This document shows positions 33,161-40,934 of a stretch of DNA of 64,000 bases, piece by piece. Position 1 is the first letter of the stretch. Each line of letters begins with the position of its first letter. Origin of the DNA: Pseudomonadales bacterium. GTDB lineage: Bacteria; Pseudomonadota; Gammaproteobacteria; Pseudomonadales; Azotimanducaceae. Position numbers and translations under genes: made by a program. The DNA is taken from contig JANQPF010000003.1 of assembly GCA_028285415.1 (NCBI GenBank), positions 124,001-188,000 of the forward strand. Direction: 5' to 3'. The notes under the pieces are model-generated. The model was given only the letters and a program-made list of their open reading frames with translations, searched no databases and had not been told where the DNA came from.

Positions 33161-34774
33161 TCAAAGGTCGTACTTTTTCATGCGCTCGGCAATGGCGCGG
33201 CTTTCCGGGCGCAGATTGGCGATGCCTTCGTAAGGCACACCACGGGTGGGTTCACGGTGCGGAAACTGCTCAATCTGTTTTTCATGGCGCGCTTTCATAT
33301 GATCAAACGCCGGCCACGCCCAGATGTACTGCGGGAGCTCACCGTGCTCCTCACGTGGATCACGGTACAGATCGTAAAAGTCTTCACCGGCAAGACCTGG
33401 ACGGTCGCTGGTCCAATCGCGCTTGACCTGCTGCCTGATGGACGCAGCCAGATAGTTCCCCGTGTAGACATGATAGTAGTCACGCCGCGAGTGACCTTCC
33501 CCTTTGAGCAGGAGCGCCGTCTGATCCACGCCATCAATGACCCGGTCCCGCGGCACATCTGCCGTTGCCCCGGCAAGGCGCGCGAACGTCGTGAAAAGGT
33601 CGTGGACGGTGATCATGTCGTTCACCACCTGCCGTGGACTCACCATCCCGGGCCACCAGGCAAACGCCGGCACGCGGATACCACCTTCGCGGTAGTCGCT
33701 CTTGTAGCCGGCGAAGATCACTTCATGAGGTCCATTCGGCGCAAGCTCGTGCATGGGACCATTGTCTGCCATGGCAATCACCAGCGTGTTCCCGGCGATG
33801 CCGAGTGCGTCGAGCCGCGCGAGCACCTCACCAATATCGCGGTCCAGCTGCTCCATCGAGTGGGCCCACCAGGTAGACGCATTGCTCGTCAGCTGTTCTG
33901 GAGGCACCATCGGGTCGGCCATGTGGGGCCAATAGGCAAGATAAAAGGGTTTGTCAGCGCTCGCATTGTCCGCGATGAACTTGAGCGCCTGCTGTTGATT
34001 GGCACGCATGAGCTTCTTGTAACCCGCCGCAGTCGGCGGTCCCATGAACTCACTCGCCTCGCCACCCCGGGTCGCTTCGAGCTGATTGATCCAGCCAAGC
34101 GGGCGGAATTCCTGGTCGAGCGTGTGTTTCTTGTCCCACTGAAACGGAAACAGTCCGTTCGTGCGGCCCGCTACCGCCGGAGCCGGGTGCCACATCATGA
34201 ACGGAAACTGGTTGTACATGGAGAAGTTGGCGTAGTCGAAGCCCTGGTTGTGCATGTAAGACTGTTCGATGTCACCCTGGTGGGCCTTACCGACAAATCC
34301 AGTGGCATAACCCTGCGCGCTCAGGATCTCGGCAATGGTGATCTCGTCTTTGTGCAGACCGGCCCCTTCCGGCGGAAATCCCACCTTGGACATACCCGCG
34401 CGTACCGACAGCCTTCCCGTCAACGCAGCGGTACGCGTCTGCGTGCATGCAGGTTCCGTGTACATTCTTGTGAACGCGATGCCGGCATCGGCCATGGCGT
34501 TGATGTAAGGCGTTTCGAACCCCAGCACTTTGTTGAGCTCAGGAATGCCGACTTCTCCCAGACTCGTATCGTCCCACATGATGTGGACCAGGTTGGGGCG
34601 TTTGCCGTGAGTTTCCTCGAGCTGTTTCAGCAGGGTATCAACTTCTTCATCTTCAGCTTGCCAGCGCTCACCGTGCTGGTCGATGAGAATCGCCTGTTCC
34701 GGATCGTGGATGATGTCCTTCGCTACTACCGGACCTGACAGAATCGCTACCATCACTGCAATGAGTGTTTTCAA
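33161..34774 (-). CDS. Exported sulfatase with atypical C-T-Q-T-R active-site motif
   Basis: This periplasmic sulfate-ester hydrolase of 537 residues has a signal peptide (about 1-18). The alkaline-phosphatase-like fold is shown by VHIMWDDTSLGEVG (metal Asp pair 69-70), IAMADNGPMHEL (D-N) and KSDYREGGIRVP (substrate Lys). The nucleophile motif, which a formylglycine enzyme would convert, is C110-T-Q-T-R114; the usual form is Cys/Ser-x-Pro/Ala-x-Arg, so Gln at +2 is unusual. The start is a TTG overlapping the upstream SnoaL stop (TTGA), with GGAGAA in front. It is operonic with SnoaL, monooxygenase and TetR genes, pointing to desulfation of an organic sulfate. Confidence 0.82.
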   Translation of the reverse strand: MKTLIAVMVAILSGPVVAKDIIHDPEQAILIDQHGERWQAEDEEVDTLLKQLEETHGKRPNLVHIMWDDTSLGEVGIPELNKVLGFETPYINAMADAGIAFTRMYTEPACTQTRTAALTGRLSVRAGMSKVGFPPEGAGLHKDEITIAEILSAQGYATGFVGKAHQGDIEQSYMHNQGFDYANFSMYNQFPFMMWHPAPAVAGRTNGLFPFQWDKKHTLDQEFRPLGWINQLEATRGGEASEFMGPPTAAGYKKLMRANQQQALKFIADNASADKPFYLAYWPHMADPMVPPEQLTSNASTWWAHSMEQLDRDIGEVLARLDALGIAGNTLVIAMADNGPMHELAPNGPHEVIFAGYKSDYREGGIRVPAFAWWPGMVSPRQVVNDMITVHDLFTTFARLAGATADVPRDRVIDGVDQTALLLKGEGHSRRDYYHVYTGNYLAASIRQQVKRDWTSDRPGLAGEDFYDLYRDPREEHGELPQYIWAWPAFDHMKARHEKQIEQFPHREPTRGVPYEGIANLRPESRAIAERMKKYDL

Positions 34775-35163
34775 AACGCTTCTCCCATCGCCGCGGTATC
34801 GTTGAACTCCCGCATGTTGGTGATTCGGCCGTCAGCGTTGACCGTCAGCCAGTGGACGAAGCGCATGTGGTAACGCTTCCCCGTCGCGTGGACAAGGCTG
34901 CCTTCTTCGCCCCGTACGGCAACGGTATTGCCATCACAGATCCACTCTTGCATATCCAGCGGGCCCATCTCGATGGCGCCGCCCAGTTCCTGAAGATACT
35001 GCAGCATGCCCGCACGGCCTTCGTAGCGGCCGCCAAAAGGAAAACGTTCCGGCAGATAGTTTTCCAGGACAAAGTCGTCTGCAAGATAGCTGTCACACGC
35101 AGTAGCCGGATCCTTCAGCACCTCGCCATAAAACCGCTTCACAATGGAAAGCACGTCCGTCAT
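34771..35163 (-). CDS. SnoaL-like / NTF2-fold protein
   Basis: The protein has 130 residues and the cone-shaped NTF2 fold of the SnoaL group: opening helix VLSIVKRFYGEVLKDP, then LADDFVLENYLPERFPFGGRYEGRAGMLQYLQEL, and strands GNTVAVRGEEGSLV, RFVHWLTVNADGRI. Members are ketosteroid isomerase-like enzymes, polyketide cyclases or ligand binders. The start ATG at 35163 follows AAGGAG at 7 nt; a GTG one codon earlier is possible. Its stop overlaps the sulfatase start. Two such proteins in one operon suggest two different isomerase or cyclase steps, or a heteromer. Confidence 0.78.
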   Translation of the reverse strand: MTDVLSIVKRFYGEVLKDPATACDSYLADDFVLENYLPERFPFGGRYEGRAGMLQYLQELGGAIEMGPLDMQEWICDGNTVAVRGEEGSLVHATGKRYHMRFVHWLTVNADGRITNMREFNDTAAMGEAF

Positions 35164-35179
35164 CACTCTTCTCCTTTTC

Positions 35180-35650
35180 TCAAACCGGCAGGGCGCTCAT
35201 CAATACCTTGCCGAAGCCCTCTTCGTAAGGCGTGAACGCCCGCGGGTGAACCCGAACGTGTTTGAACCGCCAACCGTCGGCGGTGCGCACGTAGGTGTCT
35301 TCGTACTGCGCTGCAAACCAGAACGCCTGCTCTCCTCCCTTGATTGTCATTGGCTGCAAGAGATACCAGCGTCCCGAAGCTTCGTCGGCGTTGATCTCGA
35401 TGAGCGGATTGCTGACACCATGGACCGCAAAGCCGACCACGTTGGAGGCGTTGGCAAAAAACTCGCGTATGCCCTCACGCCCTTCGGCGTATCCCATGAA
35501 TCCGCCATCCCAGATGGCATCTTCCGTAAAAAGTTCGGCAAGCACGTCCGGCTGGTAGTTGTCATCGCAGGCGATGGTGTAGCGCGCCTTCAGCTGTTTG
35601 ATCTCTTCGATGTCGACGAGCCACTGCAATTTTTCCCCATCAAGCGACAC
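35180..35650 (-). CDS. SnoaL-like NTF2-fold protein (SnoaL_4 type)
   Basis: The protein has 156 residues from the GTG at 35650, chosen because AGGAGA lies 6 nt upstream; ATGs at 35689 and 35665 lie deeper inside the monooxygenase gene and lack ribosome sites. The protein reads IEEIKQLKARYTIACDDNYQPDVLAELFTEDAIWDGG, the classical start of SnoaL_4 proteins, which include aromatic-ring dioxygenase-like small subunits and dehydratases, with the Tyr/Asp/His pattern retained. The gene overlaps the end of the FAD monooxygenase by 11 bp, so it is translationally coupled to it. Confidence 0.78.
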   Translation of the reverse strand: MSLDGEKLQWLVDIEEIKQLKARYTIACDDNYQPDVLAELFTEDAIWDGGFMGYAEGREGIREFFANASNVVGFAVHGVSNPLIEINADEASGRWYLLQPMTIKGGEQAFWFAAQYEDTYVRTADGWRFKHVRVHPRAFTPYEEGFGKVLMSALPV

Positions 35651-36881
35651 GGCGATTCTCCTCATGTCCACGTTCAACGTCCGCCGCAAACCGGTTCAGG
35701 AGCTCTGGCGGAAACACTTCATCCAACGGCACGCTGCCCATGAACGCGCCGATGAAAGCGCTCGTCAAAGCGTCATCGTTCTGTACGGCCGGCAGCATGC
35801 CGACAACCTGTTCCGGCAGTGGCTGCAGCATGGCCAGATGCACCGTGTAATCGAACATGCCTTTGAGCTGTTCGAACTGGCGGCGATCGTAAGCTTCGAG
35901 GGCGACATCCATTGGCCGGTCATCCGCGAGCGCCAGGCCAATTTCCTCGGCGAGGATGTCCGCATGTGTAAACGCGTTGGTGATGCCCTGAGCGGTAATC
36001 GGGTCACGATGCAGCGCCGCATCACCCACCAGCGCCCACCCCGGTCCATGTGCCCGGCGGAAGAAGTTCGGCAGGATGTGGGAACCGGAAATCCGCGTTT
36101 CGCGCGTACCGGAAGCCACCCGGGCCTCGAGCTCGGGGACCAGCTTCAAGCTTTCGGTGAAGGCACCATCGAGGTTCGCGCGAACCTCACCGGCCATAGC
36201 GGTCGGCCAGAACAGGAACACCATGTCGAGATCGTCATTGGTGGGGAAAGTGATGTAGAAGCGCCGCGCTTCTGTATCCATGAAGAGTGATGCAGCGTCG
36301 TTCTGGTCGCGCATGCCGCTGTAGTAGGCGTAGTGACCGCAGGTGTGGATACCGGCATCGACGTAAAGATCAGCATCAACCTGCTCTCCAACAAAAGAGC
36401 GCACGCCGTCGGCACCGATGACAACCTTGGCGCGCTCGGTGACTTCCGCGCCGCCGCGCTCGGCCCCACGGATCCCGACGACCCGCCCGTCGTCGAAAAG
36501 GAGCTCGGATACGGTAAAGCGTTCGCGGCCTTCCACACCGGCATCCAGCGCTGCGTCCACCAGAATCTTGTCCAGGTAAAACCGACGCGGCGTGAAATCC
36601 GTATCTACCCCACCGGCTCCAGGGGCGGTACCCTTCAAATGGACATCGTCAATGTGGAAAGTGAGTTCGCGGATGGCGGGTGTACCTACCTCACGCAGAG
36701 CGTCCAGCAGCCCCCACTTGTGAAGAAAGCTAGCCCCGGTGCGCTTCACGTAGTGGGTAGACATGATGTCGGAACCAAATGCCATGCGGTCGACGAGGAG
36801 TACCTTGTGACCGGCGCGGGCGAGCAGCATCGCGAGTGGCGCTCCGCCGCAACGCGCGCCGATGATGATTGCGTCATACAT
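35640..36881 (-). CDS. FAD-dependent aromatic/geranylgeranyl-type monooxygenase or reductase
   Basis: This flavoprotein of 413 residues opens with the Rossmann signature IIIGARCGGAPLAMLLARAG and continues with LLVDR, KVVIGADGVRSFVGEQ (DG motif) and WALVGDAALHRDPITAQGITNAF (GD motif), the PHBH / FAD_binding_3 order. These features place it among NAD(P)H-dependent hydroxylases and epoxidases; some members are reductases. The start ATG at 36881 has GGGAG 8 nt upstream. It follows the TetR gene by 17 bp. It is probably the main oxidising enzyme of the operon. Confidence 0.85.
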   Translation of the reverse strand: MYDAIIIGARCGGAPLAMLLARAGHKVLLVDRMAFGSDIMSTHYVKRTGASFLHKWGLLDALREVGTPAIRELTFHIDDVHLKGTAPGAGGVDTDFTPRRFYLDKILVDAALDAGVEGRERFTVSELLFDDGRVVGIRGAERGGAEVTERAKVVIGADGVRSFVGEQVDADLYVDAGIHTCGHYAYYSGMRDQNDAASLFMDTEARRFYITFPTNDDLDMVFLFWPTAMAGEVRANLDGAFTESLKLVPELEARVASGTRETRISGSHILPNFFRRAHGPGWALVGDAALHRDPITAQGITNAFTHADILAEEIGLALADDRPMDVALEAYDRRQFEQLKGMFDYTVHLAMLQPLPEQVVGMLPAVQNDDALTSAFIGAFMGSVPLDEVFPPELLNRFAADVERGHEENRRVA

Positions 36882-36898
36882 GAGAAATCTCCCGTGTG

Positions 36899-37498
36899 TC
36901 AGGACGCGAGACCACGCAGCAGCGTCGCTACCGCGGGCTCGACGAGCTGATCCAGGCTTCTGCCCAGATCGAGTTGATTGGCAACGGCGAGGGCCGCGAG
37001 GCCATGCGCGTTGATCCAGAAGAGATGTGCCATTTCCGTGGCGTCGCCCTTCCTGTCGATCGCCTGCAGGACGTCTTCGGCCATGCCTATGGCTTCGGCA
37101 AACGCCTGACGCCGGTTTTCGACCACTTCGGGAACGGCGGCTATTTTTCCCTGATCGAGCTCATACATGAGCTGGTAAAGCGGGGAACGCGCGACGGCAA
37201 ACTGCACGTAGCTTTTCATACCTTCTGCGGCCGCCTCGATGGGGTCGGCTGACGCTGCCCGCACTTCCCGCAACATGTCACGGATATCCAGAAAGCCAGC
37301 GGCGCGGATCGAGGCCAGGAGCGCCTCTTTATTCTCGTAGTATCGATACAGGGCGGTCGCGCTCCAGCCGAGCTCAGCGGCGATCGCGCGCATGGAGACG
37401 TTCCGGTAGCCGGATGCGGCGAAAAGCGACACCGCCCGTTCACAGATATCCGCTTCGATCGCCTGTCGTTTGTTTGAGTCGTACGCGGGTCGCGCCAT
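36899..37498 (-). CDS. TetR/AcrR-family transcriptional regulator
   Basis: The protein has 199 residues. The N-terminal helix-turn-helix reads AVSLFAASGYRNVSMRAIAAELGWSATALYRYYENKEALL (about residues 20-58), followed by a helical ligand-binding domain. The start ATG at 37498 (MARPAYDSNKR) is preceded by GGAGAG; a longer reading to 37534 would run through the operator. It is the first gene of the leftward operon, and a perfect inverted repeat lies between its own promoter boxes, so it most likely represses its own operon until a ligand, perhaps a sulfated substrate or its product, binds. Confidence 0.88.
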   Translation of the reverse strand: MARPAYDSNKRQAIEADICERAVSLFAASGYRNVSMRAIAAELGWSATALYRYYENKEALLASIRAAGFLDIRDMLREVRAASADPIEAAAEGMKSYVQFAVARSPLYQLMYELDQGKIAAVPEVVENRRQAFAEAIGMAEDVLQAIDRKGDATEMAHLFWINAHGLAALAVANQLDLGRSLDQLVEPAVATLLRGLAS

Positions 37499-37521
37499 GA
37501 CATCTCTCCAGTTGAGAGATG

Positions 37522-37540
37522 AAGTTAACATCATTAACTT
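37522..37540. promoter_or_regulatory. TetR-type operator: perfect 7-bp inverted repeat
   Basis: AAGTTAA-CATCA-TTAACTT is perfect over both arms (19 bp) and lies 24 bp upstream of the TetR start codon, inside the -35/-10 spacer. Length and position match TetR-family autoregulatory operators. Which protein binds has not been tested. Confidence 0.65.
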
Positions 37541-37551
37541 AACACTGTCAA
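37523..37551 (-). promoter_or_regulatory. Putative promoter of the TetR-led operon
   Basis: On the minus strand TTGACA (37551-37546) matches the -35 consensus exactly. After a 17-nt spacer, TTAACT (37528-37523) is a weak -10 (3 of 6). The operator overlaps the spacer and -10, a classic repression layout. Confidence 0.5.
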
Positions 37552-37591
37552 CTAAAACGGTTCAGCTGGCGAGACGACGATTCAGGCCGCT

Positions 37592-38830
37592 TTATGTCGC
37601 GCGACGCGCGCGCCAGGCGAAGATCAGGATGATGATAAGCGCACCGAGCAGGATGGGTAGGACCGCGCTTTCCAACGCCCGGTCCAAAGACAGAAAGTCC
37701 GGCTGACCCGTCTGCCACAATACCCACTCGCCGCCAATCTCCGAAGCCAGAGAGGGATGGCCGTTGACCAGCAGGACGAGAGCATCTGCATTGTCCGGAT
37801 TGATTCTGAGAGAGCTGTTGATCGCCGGTTCGTTGCCACCATCGTGGCCGTATACGAAGTCACCGCCAGCGCTTTCAGCATAGAGTTTGACGCCGAGGCC
37901 CCATACCGGGGCGCCAAAAAGGCTGGCGTTCGGTTCGCGCATCGTGCGCAGCGTTTCGCCTGCGACGGGCCCTGGCGCCGCGCCACCTAGAAACGCGGCC
38001 AGCCTGCTGAGGTCGCGGGCGGAGGTGGTCAGCCCGGTCCCGGCGGCTGACGCGTACTGATAGGCCGGCGCTGGCGAGCCATCCGCATGGAATGACGCAG
38101 ACGCGTTCGGCTGCGTTCCGACGAAGTCGTAGTTCGTGCGCATCATGGCAAGCGGGCGATAAAGGGTGGCTGCCGTGTAGTCCGCAAACGTCTGCCCCGT
38201 CACCTCTTCGACCAGAAGCTCGAGGATCAGATAGCCGCCTCCGGAATAGCGGAATTCACTCCCCGGTGGGATTCCAACGCGGATGGACGCTACCTCGCCG
38301 CTGCCCGTACGCGGCGCGTTCAGCGATGCAACGAGCGCAGGCACAGCCTCGTCGGCGGCGTAGTCACCGAAACCGAGTCCATCTGTCAGTCCCGCGGTAT
38401 GGCTCAAGAGGCGCCGGACCGTGACCTCATCCAGGTCAAACTCACCATACGGCAGCTGCCAGCGGGTGAGGTAGTTGCCGACGGGCGCATCCAGATCGAC
38501 CTGGCCGCGTTCGACGAGCGTCATGACCGCAAGCGCTGCAGGCAGCTTGCTGAGAGATGCCGCGGCGAAGACTGTGTCCGCGTTGACGCTGCGGTCCTCC
38601 TTTGCGTAATGCTCAGCGACGACATCACCGCCAACCATCAGGACAAATGCCGAGTTGCCGGCGTTGCGTTCGTTCAGCTGTTCAGTGGCCCAGGCGGCGA
38701 AGCCGTTCGCATCTTCACGATCAACCACCGGGCTCATCCACCATCCATAAAGGGCACCGTAAACCGCAACAAGCGCCCACAACACAACCGCGGTCAATGC
38801 CAGCAAGCCATTCATCAGCCATCGCTTCAT
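37592..38830 (-). CDS. Serine hydrolase, class C beta-lactamase family, membrane-anchored
   Basis: The protein has 412 residues. An N-terminal helix (about 7-25) may act as an anchor and a C-terminal helix follows near 385-405. The Ser-x-x-Lys motif SLSK is in FAAASLSKLPAAL, the second motif YSG is in FRYSGGGYL, and HDGG occurs late, together the DD-peptidase/esterase pattern of the class C family. It is likely periplasmic-facing and may act on peptidoglycan or esters. The start overlaps the DUF1295 stop as ATGA, so the two are coupled. A second family member is at 7828. Confidence 0.8.
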   Translation of the reverse strand: MKRWLMNGLLALTAVVLWALVAVYGALYGWWMSPVVDREDANGFAAWATEQLNERNAGNSAFVLMVGGDVVAEHYAKEDRSVNADTVFAAASLSKLPAALAVMTLVERGQVDLDAPVGNYLTRWQLPYGEFDLDEVTVRRLLSHTAGLTDGLGFGDYAADEAVPALVASLNAPRTGSGEVASIRVGIPPGSEFRYSGGGYLILELLVEEVTGQTFADYTAATLYRPLAMMRTNYDFVGTQPNASASFHADGSPAPAYQYASAAGTGLTTSARDLSRLAAFLGGAAPGPVAGETLRTMREPNASLFGAPVWGLGVKLYAESAGGDFVYGHDGGNEPAINSSLRINPDNADALVLLVNGHPSLASEIGGEWVLWQTGQPDFLSLDRALESAVLPILLGALIIILIFAWRARRAT

Positions 38831-39708
38831 GTCTCATCCCCTCCTCGCAGCGGCTTCCAGGGTATCAGTGCCGGTACTTCGCGCCGATAGGCTTCGTAGT
38901 CGGGCTTGTTGGCGAGCTGGCGCTTGTCGATCATCGGGATGCTGACCACGAGAAAGAGCCCCAGCATGAGCACAAAGCCGAGCCCGCTCAGCGGCTGGCC
39001 GGAAGCCGCGTATCCCGCGAGCCCGAGTGCCAGCCAGAATCCAAGCTCACCGAGATAGTTCGGGTGGCGGCACCATGCCCAGACGTCATGACGCAGCACC
39101 CCGCCGTTGCTTGCAGGATCGAGCCGAAACGCGCGCAGCACGTTGTCCGCACGAAACTCGAGCCACAGCGCACCGAACCCTATGACAATCCAAAGCACGT
39201 CGAGCCATCCTAAAGCCCGGGAAGGTTCTGCCAGCATCATCCACAACGGCACACAGCCGACGAAAACCAGCGCGGTTGGCAGCATCTGAATCCCGAAGAG
39301 ATCAACGAGCGGATAAAAGACGCCTGTTTTGGCTTTGAGATCAACGTAGCGCCAATCCACATGATTGAGCCCGTGCCAGCCCCGCGCCCAGTTGTGGGTG
39401 AGCCGCACGCCCCAGAGCAGCACGAGCACCGCGATGATGACCACGCGCAGATCCAAGCCGCCATAGGTCCACCACCAGAAAGCGATGAGCACGGGCGGAG
39501 CGACGGACCAGTAAGCATCGTAGAAACTGGAGTTATCGAAAATGCGGCTGAAAGCAAAGATGACAAGCGTCGCCGCAACGTCTGCCCAGGCTGCCTGCCA
39601 CAGGGGTTCCACGTCGGGCAGGAGGGCCACGGTGAGCGCGGCCGCCACCAGCGCGGTTGCGTAAGCAACCCCAATCCACGCAAAATCCCGTCTTCTCTCC
39701 GCTGTCAC
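38827..39708 (-). CDS. DUF1295 / steroid 5-alpha-reductase-like membrane protein
   Basis: This polytopic membrane protein of 293 residues has about seven helices and belongs to the DUF1295 group, related to 3-oxo-5-alpha-steroid 4-dehydrogenases and isoprenylcysteine methyltransferases. Visible family text is DAYWSVAPPVLIAFWWW, LHHD-less RLTHNWARGWHGL and the C-terminal VWAWCRHPNYLGELGFW (the NADPH-binding Arg-His-Pro-x-Tyr). The start is a GTG at 39708 with GGGGAG in front. It is head to head with the second sterol desaturase and coupled to the serine hydrolase, suggesting a sterol, hopanoid or isoprenoid task. Confidence 0.8.
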   Translation of the reverse strand: MTAERRRDFAWIGVAYATALVAAALTVALLPDVEPLWQAAWADVAATLVIFAFSRIFDNSSFYDAYWSVAPPVLIAFWWWTYGGLDLRVVIIAVLVLLWGVRLTHNWARGWHGLNHVDWRYVDLKAKTGVFYPLVDLFGIQMLPTALVFVGCVPLWMMLAEPSRALGWLDVLWIVIGFGALWLEFRADNVLRAFRLDPASNGGVLRHDVWAWCRHPNYLGELGFWLALGLAGYAASGQPLSGLGFVLMLGLFLVVSIPMIDKRQLANKPDYEAYRREVPALIPWKPLRGGDET

Positions 39709-39719
39709 CGAACTCCCCT

Positions 39720-40934
39720 TTGAACTACGTCATCTACGCCATTCCATTTTTTGTGCTCGCCGTACTGGTGGAGAGCCTCTACGGCTGGCTGACCCGGAAC
39801 AACACCTACCGCCTGGCAGACACCATCAACAGCCTGCAGCTCGGCACCTTGTCGCGCCTGCGCGGCGTTGTCCAGCTTGGTATTGTCGGCATTTCTTACC
39901 ACGCCCTCTCCGGCGGCTGGACGCTCTTCACGCTGGATCCCGGCAACTGGCTGGTCTGGCTCTTCGCGTTCGTCGCCTACGACCTCTGCTATTACTTTTC
40001 GCACCGGTACGGCCATGAGTGGCGCATTCTCTGGGCGTCACACGTCGTGCATCACTCGAGCGAGGAGTTCAATCTGTCCACGGCGCTCCGTCAGACCAGC
40101 ACGGGCTGGCTGAACGGGATCTTCTATCTGCCACTCTATGTCATTGGTGTGCCGGTGGAGCTCATGGTCAGCGTCGGCAGCCTCAATCTCATCTATCAAT
40201 TCTGGGTGCACACCGAGCATGTGCGTCGCATTGGCTGGTTTGAATGGGTCCTGGTCACGCCTTCCAACCATCGGGTGCATCACGCCAAAAACCCGCGCTA
40301 CATAGATCGCAACTACGGTGGCGTCTTCATCGTCTGGGATCGCATTTTCGGTACGTTCCAGGACGAGCTCGACGCGGAGCCCTGCGCGTACGGCATTACC
40401 AAACAGCTGAAGAGCTGGAATCCGGTCTGGGCCAACCTGCACGGCTGGACCGACGGTATCCGTCAGAGCTGGGAGACGCCGCGACTCGTCGACAAAGTGA
40501 AAGTCTGGTTCAAGAGTCCGGCATGGAATGCACCCGGGGTGTCCGAAGGTGAATACGACTGGCACGCTGAAAAATACGCGCCTGTCGCAACGCCTTTTGC
40601 ACGGGGCTTGAGCTTTGCTCAATTCTGGCCGCACGTAGGGGCGGTGTTCTTGCTGATCGGGTACGCCAACGCGCTGACTGAGGTGCAGGTGCTTGCCACG
40701 GCCGTCTGGCTGACCTTCGGTTTTTACGTTCAAGGGCTTTTGATCGAAGGCCGTTCGAGCGCTCTTTATACAGAGTGGTTACGCCTGGGTACCGGCGTGC
40801 CGCTCACGCTGTGGCTTGCCATGCCTGAGCCGGCAACCATTGGCGCGATGGTGTACCTCGGCGTCAGCGCAGCGGCGACCGCCGTGCTGCTCAAAACAGC
40901 GCAATCTGACGATCGTCTCCAATCACCTGGTTGA
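39720..40934 (+). CDS. Sterol desaturase / fatty-acid hydroxylase family membrane protein (start uncertain)
   Basis: The protein has about 404 residues and carries the diiron His cluster: LCYYFSHRYGHEWRILWASHVVHHSSEEFN and TPSNHRVHHAKNP, with extra membrane helices at the C-terminus (about 310-395). The reading frame has no ATG near the first helix. A TTG at 39720 (Leu-Asn-Tyr-Val) is the most plausible start, 11 bp from the divergent GTG, and a TTG at 39657 is the alternative. Neither has a clear ribosome site. The last 44 bp overlap the convergent polB gene. It likely hydroxylates a membrane lipid or sterol. Confidence 0.72.
   Translation: MNYVIYAIPFFVLAVLVESLYGWLTRNNTYRLADTINSLQLGTLSRLRGVVQLGIVGISYHALSGGWTLFTLDPGNWLVWLFAFVAYDLCYYFSHRYGHEWRILWASHVVHHSSEEFNLSTALRQTSTGWLNGIFYLPLYVIGVPVELMVSVGSLNLIYQFWVHTEHVRRIGWFEWVLVTPSNHRVHHAKNPRYIDRNYGGVFIVWDRIFGTFQDELDAEPCAYGITKQLKSWNPVWANLHGWTDGIRQSWETPRLVDKVKVWFKSPAWNAPGVSEGEYDWHAEKYAPVATPFARGLSFAQFWPHVGAVFLLIGYANALTEVQVLATAVWLTFGFYVQGLLIEGRSSALYTEWLRLGTGVPLTLWLAMPEPATIGAMVYLGVSAAATAVLLKTAQSDDRLQSPG

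Noticed and set aside
33053-34738. A 561-codon plus-strand open frame over the sulfatase
   Set aside because: The minus strand has all sulfatase landmarks; the plus frame is Arg/Val-rich noise.
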